A DNA stretch of 33,078 nt from Candidatus Lambdaproteobacteria bacterium RIFOXYD2_FULL_50_16 (GTDB lineage Bacteria > SAR324 > XYD2-FULL-50-16). The stretch is from assembly GCA_001783695.1 (NCBI GenBank), contig MFNE01000043.1, forward strand, positions 8,637 through 41,714. Reading direction: 5' to 3'. Below the pieces are notes generated by a model, which was given only the letters and a program-made list of their open reading frames with translations, was not told the origin of the DNA and ran no database searches. A program made the translations under genes and the position numbers. Below are positions 8,533-15,199 of this stretch, piece by piece. How positions within the stretch are numbered: position 1 is the stretch's first letter; each line of letters starts with the position of its first letter.

Positions 8533-8934
8533 TTAAAGGTCTTCTTGCTCAGTATCCATAAAACGACCTTGCATTTGATCCAAAGCAGGACCATCTTTGC
8601 CACGAGTGCGTTCGATTTCAGCCTTACAATCAATGCAAAACTCGGTAAAAGGCATGGCCATCAAGCGCTTCTTAGAAATCTTGGTTCCACACTCTTCGCA
8701 GGTGCCATAAGAATCATCTTCAATGCGTTCCAAGGCCTGTTCAATGCGGTCCAATTTGAGCCGGTCACGCTCGCCAAGAAGCTGAAACAACTCGCGGTCT
8801 CGCTCTTCCGTAGCATGGTCGATGCTATCGCCGATGTCGTTGGTAATCGCGCTGGCCGACTGGACCCGCTCGCGCTCAATCTCGTCGATGATCTTCTGCT
8901 GCATTTCCAGCAGCATATCTTTGATCTCTTTCAT
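8533..8934 (-). CDS. dksA: DksA/TraR-family RNA polymerase-binding regulator
   Basis: DksA binds the RNA polymerase secondary channel and, with ppGpp, adjusts promoters to nutritional stress. The protein has 133 residues: an N-terminal coiled-coil (about 1-75) and a C-terminal zinc finger with C79-C82 and C100-C103. The coiled-coil carries D36-S-I-D39-H-A41, matching the DxxDxA tip motif required for DksA function in E. coli. This favours a working DksA over a structural TraR relative. A sigma-70-like promoter is visible at 8977-9006. Its place directly upstream of fliR-flhB suggests co-transcription with flagellar genes; the link between DksA and flagellar expression is known in enterics, but any such role here is inferred. 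Confidence 0.88.
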   Translation of the reverse strand: MKEIKDMLLEMQQKIIDEIERERVQSASAITNDIGDSIDHATEERDRELFQLLGERDRLKLDRIEQALERIEDDSYGTCEECGTKISKKRLMAMPFTEFCIDCKAEIERTRGKDGPALDQMQGRFMDTEQEDL

Positions 8935-8976
8935 ATCAATCTAATAGCCTAGGTTGTCTCGTGAAGTTCAAAGAGT

Positions 8977-9006
8977 GTAATAGAAAATCAATTTGGCCGC
9001 AATCAA
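8977..9006 (-). promoter_or_regulatory. Sigma-70-type promoter candidate for dksA-fliR-flhB
   Basis: On the minus strand TTGATT (9006-9001), an 18-base spacer and TATTAC (8982-8977), about 43 bases before the dksA ATG. Confidence 0.4.
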
Positions 9007-9013
9007 AAAAACG

Positions 9014-10120
9014 TTAATGAACAAGTGCTCGTTTCAGGCGGCCTAGGTTGGCGACGGCAAAGCTTAGTAGGTGGTCTGCGAGGACTAAATTGACCATGGC
9101 GTCCACGTTGGGCACAGCTCTGGGTAACACACAGGGATCATGCCGCCCGCGGGCCTTGAACTGGGTTGTTTCCTGCTTCTTGGTAAGGGTTTCTTGGTCC
9201 CTAAGTAGGGTGGCCGTGGGCTTAAAGGTGATCCGGCCCCAAAGGGTTTGCCCGTTACTAATCCCCCCTAAAACCCCGCCTGCCCGGTTGGTCTGGGTCG
9301 CAATTCGGCCCTCCTTAAGGACAAACAGGTCGTTATGCTCTGCCCCGGTCAGCAAGGCGGCCTCTTCCCCCAAGCCAAACGAAACCGAGCGGCTGGCGGC
9401 TATCGACATAAGTCCTTTAGCCAGATCAGCCGTGAGTTTATCAAACACCGGGTCGCCCAGACCGGCTGGCAATCCTTCCACCTTAAAGCGGATGACCCCG
9501 CCCAAACTGTTGCCTTCTGACTTGGCTTGTTGAATTGCAGCGTGCATTTGTTCGGCCATCTTGGGGTCAGGGCAGCGCACCTCGTTGGCCTCGATTTGGG
9601 ACAAGGTCACCGAATCTGGATCAATTTGTGCTTTTAGCTCATGGACCTGTTCCACCCAACTAAGGCAGCGGGTGCCCAGCAGGCTTTGCAAAAGTTTTCC
9701 GGCCACCGCTCCCGCAGCCACTCTGGCAACGGCTTCCCGGTTAGATGCCCGTCCGCCGCCCCGATGGTCTCTAATCCCGTAGCGCGCATCGTAGGTATAA
9801 TCGGCGTGACCAGGGCGATAGAGATCTTTAAGATTATCGTAATCGCCAGATTTGTGGTCTTCGTTATAGACCACCAATCCAATGGCCGTCCCTAAAGTGT
9901 GCCCCTCGTAAATACCCGAAAGCACCTGTATTAGATCCGATTCTTTGCGGGCAGTGGTAATCTTGGATTGCCCCGGTTTGCGCCGGTCTAGTTCTAATTG
10001 AATCTCTTCGGTGCTGATTTTTAGGCCTGCCGGGCAGCCATCAATAACCACTCCAAGCCCTTGCCCATGGCTTTCGCCAAAGCTGGTGATTTTGAAAAAT
10101 CGGCCAAAACTGCTGCTCAT
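9014..10120 (-). CDS. aroC: Chorismate synthase
   Basis: AroC makes chorismate from 5-enolpyruvylshikimate-3-phosphate, the last shared step of aromatic amino acid synthesis, and needs reduced FMN. The protein is full length at 368 residues. Family motifs are GESHGQGLGVVIDGCP (15-30), the RPGHADYTY block (102-110), DHRGGGRASNREA (118-130), and near the C-terminus RHDPCVLPRAVP. It starts three bases after the bpt stop, so bpt and aroC form an operon, with no clear ribosome binding site of its own. The combination seems to be one of convenience. Confidence 0.97.
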   Translation of the reverse strand: MSSSFGRFFKITSFGESHGQGLGVVIDGCPAGLKISTEEIQLELDRRKPGQSKITTARKESDLIQVLSGIYEGHTLGTAIGLVVYNEDHKSGDYDNLKDLYRPGHADYTYDARYGIRDHRGGGRASNREAVARVAAGAVAGKLLQSLLGTRCLSWVEQVHELKAQIDPDSVTLSQIEANEVRCPDPKMAEQMHAAIQQAKSEGNSLGGVIRFKVEGLPAGLGDPVFDKLTADLAKGLMSIAASRSVSFGLGEEAALLTGAEHNDLFVLKEGRIATQTNRAGGVLGGISNGQTLWGRITFKPTATLLRDQETLTKKQETTQFKARGRHDPCVLPRAVPNVDAMVNLVLADHLLSFAVANLGRLKRALVH

Positions 10121-10123
10121 AGA

Positions 10124-10816
10124 TTAGGGTCGTTGCTCAATCGGACGACTCCACTCGTCGTCGATTAAAAATTGGTGTGGATAGAATTTTGCTTTGTAAC
10201 TCATAGCGTTACAGTTATCCACCCAAAAACCAAGGTGCAAATAGGGTTTGCCCAAGGCTTGGCAAAGTTCGATTTCTTTTAATACTCCAAAGGTTCCCAG
10301 GCTCCTTCGCGACTGGGCTGGGTCAAAGGCAAAATAAACTGAAGAGACTGATTCATAGAGAATATCGAGCCAACTAACCGCCACCAATTGGTCCCCTTCG
10401 TAATATTTGACCATTTGGGTATCTACCGCGGTTTTGACTAAAAATTGCTGAAATTCTTCGGCAGTCGCAGAGCTATTGTAGCGGCCTTTGGTGAAACGCT
10501 CGTAAATCTCAAACGCCTCATTATCAAAGTGAGAGGCAGAAGCGACCAACCGTAAATCCTGATTTCGCCGCCAAATCTTTTTTTGCGATTTAGAAGGAAC
10601 AAAGTTGTTGGCTAAGATACGAATGGGGATACAAGATTCGCAACCTTTGCACTGGTTTTGGTAAAAAATATGTCCGCTGCGCCTAAAGCCGCGATTGATG
10701 AGGGCCTCATAGACGTATTCATCGAGGCGATCCGCATGGGTCAGATAGCTGAGCCATTCCTTACCCTTGAGGTAAGGGCAGTTACCATTGCTGGCTTCGA
10801 ACAGCGGAATTTCCAT
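10124..10816 (-). CDS. bpt: Aspartate/glutamate leucyltransferase (Bpt)
   Basis: Bpt transfers Leu from leucyl-tRNA to N-terminal Asp or Glu, which marks proteins for ClpS-ClpAP degradation. The protein has 230 residues, typical of the family. It has the N-terminal Cys-rich region (NCPYL, then CKGCESCIPIRI), matching the ATE N-terminal domain, and a GNAT-like C-terminal domain with YYEGDQLVAVSWLDIL and the SVYFAFDP and GFWVDNC blocks. The ATG at 10816 was chosen because AAAGGA lies eight bases before it and a promoter places the transcript start near 10851; an in-frame start at 10858 would lie upstream of that. clpS-clpA is 8 kb away in the same window. The eukaryotic-type arginyltransferase shares this fold, but the length and context fit Bpt. 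Confidence 0.92.
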   Translation of the reverse strand: MEIPLFEASNGNCPYLKGKEWLSYLTHADRLDEYVYEALINRGFRRSGHIFYQNQCKGCESCIPIRILANNFVPSKSQKKIWRRNQDLRLVASASHFDNEAFEIYERFTKGRYNSSATAEEFQQFLVKTAVDTQMVKYYEGDQLVAVSWLDILYESVSSVYFAFDPAQSRRSLGTFGVLKEIELCQALGKPYLHLGFWVDNCNAMSYKAKFYPHQFLIDDEWSRPIEQRP

Positions 10817-10841
10817 ATCAAATTTCCTTTCATGAAAAAAA

Positions 10842-10868
10842 GGGGCCCTAGCTGTCATTTATAGCCCC
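10842..10868. other. Terminator-like dyad overlapping the bpt -10 region
   Basis: GGGGC (10842-10846) and GCCCC (10864-10868) pair around a 17-base loop. T-runs lie on both sides (seven on the minus-strand side, TTTTCTTT on the plus side). It looks like a two-way terminator, but the bpt -10 hexamer lies in the loop, so a transcript from that promoter would contain only one arm. It could block stray readthrough in either direction or act as an operator. Confidence 0.45.
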
Positions 10869-10886
10869 TTTTCTTTAAAGGAGCAA
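10858..10886 (-). promoter_or_regulatory. Sigma-70-type promoter candidate for bpt-aroC
   Basis: On the minus strand TTGCTC (10886-10881), a 17-base spacer and TATAAA (10863-10858). Expected start near 10851, giving a leader of about 35 bases with the ribosome binding site for the ATG at 10816. Confidence 0.5.
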
Positions 10887-10890
10887 GTAG

Positions 10891-10921
10891 TTGACTTGCC
10901 TCTTTTTAAAATGACTGATAT
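10891..10921 (+). promoter_or_regulatory. Weak promoter candidate for the AT-hook gene
   Basis: TTGACT (10891-10896) with TGATAT (10916-10921) after a 19-base spacer. It is back to back with the bpt promoter; the two -35 boxes are five bases apart, so the genes may share control. The leader would be about 105 bases. Confidence 0.3.
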
Positions 10922-11033
10922 TAATTCTTCTATCAGACCCATACTGAACTCGGATAAAAAACGGTTTTGGCCCAAATGCTTTGTGGGTTGGCGTACTAAT
11001 AAAGCTGAAAGGGCCTTTCAAAAGGAATGCCAG

Positions 11034-11684
11034 ATGTCGAAATCTATAGCCGAACAAGTCCAAGCTTTTCTTCAAAAAAGCCCTGATGCGTCAAATAAGG
11101 AGCTTTATGCTGCCTTTCCTGACGTGCGTGGCAACACCTTGCGCCATTATCGAAGCAAATTTGCCGCAGCTCCAGCGAAGAAGCGAGCCCCTAAAAAGAT
11201 TGTAGCCCCTAAAACTCCAAAAGTGGCAAAAGAGGAAGTCGCCACGAAGGTGCCCAAGGCAAAAAAGGAACCTAAGGTAAAAAAAGAACCGAAGGCTAAC
11301 AAAGCAACTAGAGTCCCAAAGGCACCAAAAGCCGCAAAGGCCCCAAAGGTGGCTAAAGTGGCTGTGGCTCCTAGTGAGGCAATCGGGGTGCCTAAGTCCA
11401 AACGCGGACGCCCTAAAAAAGTGGCTGACGACACCGAAATGCGCTTGGCCACGTTAGAGCGCAAGGTGGATCAACTCCTTAAAACCTTGGATGTTGAAGT
11501 AGGCAAACGAGGTCGCCGGGTCAACCCGATCGACAAGCGCATCAAAGAAATGGAATCTACCATTCTTAAGTTTCTAAAAGAGCGGGGCTCCTCAATGCCT
11601 GCTGATTTAGCCAAATTAGACGATTTGCAAAAGGCGCTAACCAGCAAGATTGCCGGGTTTATTTCAAACCTAAAGAATCGCTAA
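11034..11684 (+). CDS. Histone-H1-like AT-hook DNA-binding protein
   Basis: A 216-residue basic protein of three parts. Residues 1-43 are helical, with a helix-turn-helix look (SNKELYAAFPDVRGNTLRHY). Residues 44-122 are a Lys/Ala/Pro/Val tail built from repeated KxPK and KAPK units, like eukaryotic histone H1 tails. Residues 123-129 (KRGRPKK) form a canonical AT-hook, which binds the minor groove of AT-rich DNA; KRGRR at 158-162 is a weaker relative without Pro. Residues 135-213 are helical and charged, possibly a coiled-coil. This points to a nucleoid-associated protein or transcription factor, as in AT-hook regulators of myxobacteria. The ATG at 11034 has AAGGA eight bases upstream; an earlier in-frame start at 10896 lies within the promoter. 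It precedes pyrF by five bases. Confidence 0.72.
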   Translation: MSKSIAEQVQAFLQKSPDASNKELYAAFPDVRGNTLRHYRSKFAAAPAKKRAPKKIVAPKTPKVAKEEVATKVPKAKKEPKVKKEPKANKATRVPKAPKAAKAPKVAKVAVAPSEAIGVPKSKRGRPKKVADDTEMRLATLERKVDQLLKTLDVEVGKRGRRVNPIDKRIKEMESTILKFLKERGSSMPADLAKLDDLQKALTSKIAGFISNLKNR

Positions 11685-11689
11685 TCGCT

Positions 11690-12619
11690 TTGGTCCTGAT
11701 TGATCGACTTCAGGCCCAAATCTCGGCCAAAAAAAGCCCCATCTTAGTGGGGCTTGATCCCCTTTTTGACCGCCTCCCGCCTGCTTTAAAACCAGAAAAA
11801 CCAAGCCGTGAGGCCGCTGCACTGGCTCTGTACAGATTTAACGAGGCCCTTTTGGAGGCCATCGCCGATTTAGTGCCGGCGGTTAAATTGCAAATGGCCT
11901 GTTATGAGTTATACGGTCCTGCCGGGTTGGAGGCGTTTGAGCGAAGTGTGGTAAAAGCAAAAGCCTTGGGTTTATTTGTGATTGACGATTCTAAGCGGGG
12001 CGATATTGGCAGCACCGCCGCGCTTTATGCCGCAGGCCATTTAGGTGCCGCCCCTCTAGGCCGTCTATCTGGTCCCTTGGCCGCTCAAGATTTTGTCACA
12101 ATCAATCCCTACCTAGGCAGCGACGGCCTCGACCCTTTTTATAAAGAAGCCTTGGCCCAGGACAAAGGGGTGTATGTATTAGTTCGGACCTCCAATCCCT
12201 CTGCCCGCCAATATCAAGAGGCCCAGATCGAAGGGCGAGCTTTGTTCGAGCAAATCGCCCTTGATTTACAAGCTCAAGCGCAGGCCCACCAAGGGTCCTG
12301 TGGTTACGCCCCCTTTGGTGCGGTTGTCGGGGCCACTTGGCCTGCTGAGGCAGCCAAGCTCAGGGCCATGATGCCTAATGTGCCTTTTTTGGTTCCTGGA
12401 TATGGGGCGCAAGGAGGGGCGGGGATCGACGTGATGCCTTGTTTTGACGGGGCTGGGCAAGGGGCCTTGATCAATTCCTCCCGCGGGATCATTTTCGCTT
12501 TCGAAACCGAAAAAACCCATGACTTTGCTGGTGCCGCTCGTCGGGCTACCCTGGCGATGCGGCAAGATTTGATTGATGCTTTTAAACAGACCGGGAAGCT
12601 CCCTGTTGGCTGGGATTAA
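11690..12619 (+). CDS. pyrF: Orotidine 5'-phosphate decarboxylase, type 2
   Basis: PyrF decarboxylates OMP to UMP, the last step of pyrimidine synthesis. At 309 residues it belongs to the longer type 2 branch. The catalytic block is D100-S-K102-R-G-D105-IGSTA, and LVGLDPLFDRLP (19-30) starts the first strand. The C-terminal part has the phosphate-binding PGYGAQGG and NSSRGI motifs. The start is a TTG; no ATG or GTG is in frame between the upstream stop and this codon, and no good ribosome binding site precedes it, so it may be coupled to the AT-hook gene, which ends five bases before. A hairpin with T-run overlaps the stop. Confidence 0.93.
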   Translation: MVLIDRLQAQISAKKSPILVGLDPLFDRLPPALKPEKPSREAAALALYRFNEALLEAIADLVPAVKLQMACYELYGPAGLEAFERSVVKAKALGLFVIDDSKRGDIGSTAALYAAGHLGAAPLGRLSGPLAAQDFVTINPYLGSDGLDPFYKEALAQDKGVYVLVRTSNPSARQYQEAQIEGRALFEQIALDLQAQAQAHQGSCGYAPFGAVVGATWPAEAAKLRAMMPNVPFLVPGYGAQGGAGIDVMPCFDGAGQGALINSSRGIIFAFETEKTHDFAGAARRATLAMRQDLIDAFKQTGKLPVGWD

Positions 12620-12654
12620 AATCCCTTTTGACGGGGATTGGGTAGTTCCCGGTC
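12589..12654 (+). terminator. Nested inverted repeats at the end of pyrF, candidate terminator
   Basis: GGGAT-TAAA-ATCCC (12612-12625) followed by TTTT covers the pyrF stop codon. An outer perfect nine-base repeat, gaccgggaa (12589-12597) and ttcccggtc (12646-12654), encloses it. The inner hairpin is a plausible weak terminator. Confidence 0.5.
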
Positions 12655-12740
12655 TGAACCCTCGTTTTGTTCGGATCCATCTTTTTGTTTTTTTTTTGGC
12701 TTCCTCGTATTCCACTTCTCCAATCTTGCGATAAAAGGCG

Positions 12741-12769
12741 TTTACAGAGCTAGGTGAATCATTGAAAAT
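12741..12769 (+). promoter_or_regulatory. Weak promoter candidate for the MFS gene
   Basis: TTTACA (12741-12746), 17-base spacer, GAAAAT (12764-12769). A TATATA at 12791-12796, six bases before the ATG, is an alternative -10 that would give a leaderless mRNA; no ribosome binding site is visible. Confidence 0.3.
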
Positions 12770-12801
12770 GGGGCTTTTAAAATCGAATCCTATATAAACC
12801 A

Positions 12802-14043
12802 ATGACGGGCAGGAAGAAACTTTTTACGCCACTCGAAAAAAAAGGCATCCTCTCTTTGAGTTTGATCTTTTTTTTCCGCATGTTTGGGCTTTTCTTGATC
12901 CTGCCGGTTTTTAGTGTACTCGCGTCTGAGGAATTAACGGGCGCCACTCCTGTCCTGGTGGGATTGGCTTTGGGCGGCTACGGACTGACCGCGGCCCTCT
13001 TGCAAATCCCCTTTGGTGCCTGGTCGGACCGCATTGGTCGTAAACCGGTATTAACCATTGGCTTGTTATTATACGTCGCCGGATCGATCCTCGCCGCCCT
13101 GGTTACTGATATCCATTGGATGATTGTAGCCCGCTTGCTCCAAGGTGCAGGTGCAGTTTCAGCCCCGATCTTCGCCCTTATCGCCGATCTGACCCGCCCC
13201 GAAGTCCGCGCCCGAGCCAACGCCTTTTTGGGTGGTAGTGTGGGTATGTCCTTTGGTATCGCTATGTTTCTTGGCCCTCTTTTAGGAGCCTCAATCGGAC
13301 TTTCTGGTATTTTCTGGGTGATCGCTTCTATGGCTTCGGCAGGTTTAGTGCTTTTGTGGCTGGTGGTGCCTGATTCAGACCATGTCCCAGCCAAAGCTAC
13401 TCAAAAACTGCCCGTTTTGGTCAAAGAAGTTCTCCAAATCCCTGCACTTAGAACCATTAATCTAGGGGCCTTGGTTTGCAGCATGGGGCTTTCGGCTACT
13501 TTTTTTATGCTGCCTCTGATGTTAAAAGCCAACGGGTGGGAAAAGGCAGATTGGTGGAAGATTTATTTGACCATGCTGATCGCTGGAGCCTTGACGATGG
13601 TGCCAGCGGCGATTTTTGCGGAGGTTAAAAATAAATTCCGCGAGGTGATGAGTCTAGGCGTTTTAGTCATATTATCAAGCTTCGGATTAATGGCTTGGGC
13701 TAGAATAGAAGGTTCGTTCCCCATCTTTATGGTGGCGGTTTACTTGTTTTTTATGGGTTTTAACGTCTTCGAGCCCTTGTTCCCCAGTTTGGTTACCCGC
13801 CTTACTACCGAACAAACCAAGGGCACCGCTTCAGGGGTATATAACTTTAGTCAGTTTTTGGGGCAGTTTCTGGGCGGGGTTTTGGCCGGGCTTTTGTATC
13901 TCAACCCCCTGCCCTTCTTGCCCCTGGCATTGATCTTTTTGACCCTAATCTTTTTGTGGCGCTGTTTGCAGTTTAAAAACCCCCAGCCTCGAATCAAAGA
14001 GGAAGCCAGCCTGGACCAAGAGACCCAGGCTGATCCTGCTTAA
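12802..14043 (+). CDS. Major facilitator superfamily transporter (YajR-like)
   Basis: A 413-residue inner-membrane protein with about 12 hydrophobic helices in two sets of six. Motif A, G72-AWSDRIGRK81, lies in the loop after helix 2, as in drug:H+ antiporters and E. coli YajR; LLQGAGAVSAPIFALIAD is the following helix-4 region. It lacks YajR's soluble C-terminal domain and ends in a short acidic tail. Proton-coupled efflux is likely; the substrate cannot be read from sequence. It ends tail to tail with the next gene, sharing the four bases TTAA as both stop codons. Confidence 0.85.
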   Translation: MTGRKKLFTPLEKKGILSLSLIFFFRMFGLFLILPVFSVLASEELTGATPVLVGLALGGYGLTAALLQIPFGAWSDRIGRKPVLTIGLLLYVAGSILAALVTDIHWMIVARLLQGAGAVSAPIFALIADLTRPEVRARANAFLGGSVGMSFGIAMFLGPLLGASIGLSGIFWVIASMASAGLVLLWLVVPDSDHVPAKATQKLPVLVKEVLQIPALRTINLGALVCSMGLSATFFMLPLMLKANGWEKADWWKIYLTMLIAGALTMVPAAIFAEVKNKFREVMSLGVLVILSSFGLMAWARIEGSFPIFMVAVYLFFMGFNVFEPLFPSLVTRLTTEQTKGTASGVYNFSQFLGQFLGGVLAGLLYLNPLPFLPLALIFLTLIFLWRCLQFKNPQPRIKEEASLDQETQADPA

Positions 14044-14267
14044 TTGGAGTGATCCCAACGCTCGATCCGATCAATCGCTTGGGCGGGCAGAATCACCTCT
14101 ACCTCGCGGCCTCGGTCCCTGGGATTACTGCTGTGATAGGCAAACCGCAGCACCAAACCAAATGCCTCGTGTTTGACAAACTTCAGGGCGGTCTTGGTTA
14201 AACTAAAGGTGGGAAATCCAGTCGGATGGGCTTTGGTGTAGATGTCGAAATGATATAACTTGGCCAT
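14040..14267 (-). CDS. Small conserved-looking protein, 75 aa, unknown
   Basis: A short basic protein with no signal peptide or membrane segment. Alternating hydrophobic residues suggest a beta-rich fold, with a positively charged loop (SSNPRDRGRE). The ATG at 14267 was chosen because AAGGAGA lies six bases before it; an in-frame start 51 bases upstream lacks this. I do not recognise the family; a nucleic-acid-binding role is possible but unsupported. It overlaps the MFS gene by the shared TTAA. Confidence 0.6.
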   Translation of the reverse strand: MAKLYHFDIYTKAHPTGFPTFSLTKTALKFVKHEAFGLVLRFAYHSSNPRDRGREVEVILPAQAIDRIERWDHSN

Positions 14268-14397
14268 GGGCTCTCCTTTATAGTTGAGCCCAAAACCTAC
14301 CTCACCCTCCCACCCCAAGATAAGGGGAAGGGGTTCTCTGTTTTTGATTTTTCCTTCGAACCTTACCTAATCCCACGCGCGTGCCTCCCTCGTGCCG

Positions 14398-14919
14398 CTA
14401 GGTTCCTGCTCCGTCTGTTTTCAGGGTTTCGATCTTTAGCCCCTCACCTCCAGCACTAGCCAATAAAACCACATAGTTATGACCGTACTTTTGGGCGCAC
14501 CGGGGGCAGAGGGGATAATAATACAACAACCCGTTCATGCGGGCTCCTTGCTGTTGGAGGTAGTCTTTCATTTGCGCCACAAACTGCCCGATTTTACTGT
14601 AGGGCCCCTCAAAGGCTTTGCTGACGAAGGAACCTTTGATTAAACTCATCTGGGCATGGGGGATCGGGTGGGTCACTTGGATATAAACATCGGATCCCCA
14701 AAGGCTATTTTCATCGACCAAAATTACCTGTTTGGCCCCCTTTGCTTGGCTCGCCTCGATCAACTGCTGAGCCCGTTTCATCACGGATCCAAAGTTTAAG
14801 GGGAGGTGCAAAAAACTTCGGACCTTATCCCTTAAAAACAAGGCCCCTTCGAAATCCACCTGGGTTCCGTCCCAGGGAGTGGGATCAAACCGGGGACAGC
14901 ACTCTGCCTGCTGATTCAT
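14398..14919 (-). CDS. Conserved hypothetical protein with CCPRFDP N-terminus and CxxC motif
   Basis: A 173-residue soluble protein. Landmarks are the N-terminal CCPRFDPTPWDG block, a central KVRSFLHLPLNFGSVMKRA block, and a late YYPLCPRCAQKYGHNYVVL block containing a CxxC. I recall this arrangement from a bacterial family often labelled simply 'hydrolase'; the resemblance is from memory, and I see no clear catalytic triad. The C-terminal CxxC with the N-terminal CC could hold a metal. The ATG at 14919 has AGGAG six bases upstream, and a good promoter sits at 14959-14988. Confidence 0.6.
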   Translation of the reverse strand: MNQQAECCPRFDPTPWDGTQVDFEGALFLRDKVRSFLHLPLNFGSVMKRAQQLIEASQAKGAKQVILVDENSLWGSDVYIQVTHPIPHAQMSLIKGSFVSKAFEGPYSKIGQFVAQMKDYLQQQGARMNGLLYYYPLCPRCAQKYGHNYVVLLASAGGEGLKIETLKTDGAGT

Positions 14920-14958
14920 AGTCGCTCCTATCCTAGAGGTTCGCTTTAATCCGGCTAT

Positions 14959-14988
14959 ATTATACGATATAAAAGGAAGACATGGCAA
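14959..14988 (-). promoter_or_regulatory. Sigma-70 promoter for the CCPRFDP-family gene
   Basis: On the minus strand TTGCCA (14988-14983), an 18-base spacer and a perfect TATAAT (14964-14959). Forty bases before the ATG at 14919. Confidence 0.6.
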
Positions 14989-15199
14989 TCTTGGCGAGAA
15001 TAGACCCCAAACAAGAAGGCTTGGAAGTTTAAAAAAAGGTTGAAAACGAATGGGCAGATAGCCCCTTCGCGCGCTATGGCTGACGAAGGGGGATGTGGTT
15101 GGAAACGAGGCCTCAAGGGGTTTTATTGCCCAGAAGGGCAGCTAGGCGCACTTTATATTGATCGGTCACAAAGCGGGCTTGGTTTTTCAACCTGAAACC
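14989..15199. other. Intergenic region with hairpins, no clear gene
   Basis: About 210 bases between the regulator's stop and the next promoter. It holds a perfect eight-base-pair stem, ccccttcg (15062-15069) with cgaagggg (15084-15091), and a smaller tgccc-agaa-gggca hairpin (15127-15140). Neither has a good T-run in the direction of the regulator's transcript. A 16-codon plus-strand frame beginning at ATG 14982 has AAGGAAG before it. I see no longer coding frame. Confidence 0.4.

Noticed and set aside
11220-11365. Short direct repeats that could be taken for a CRISPR or tandem array
   Set aside because: They encode the KxPK units of the AT-hook protein, vary in length and have no spacers.
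11147-11464. Minus-strand Ala/Gly/Phe-rich frame opposite the AT-hook gene
   Set aside because: It is the antisense of the Lys/Ala/Pro repeat; its composition is a by-product of that repeat.
12620-12802. Minus-strand open frame starting at 12802 with protein-like composition
   Set aside because: It runs on into the antisense of pyrF, lacks a ribosome binding site and shows no family features.
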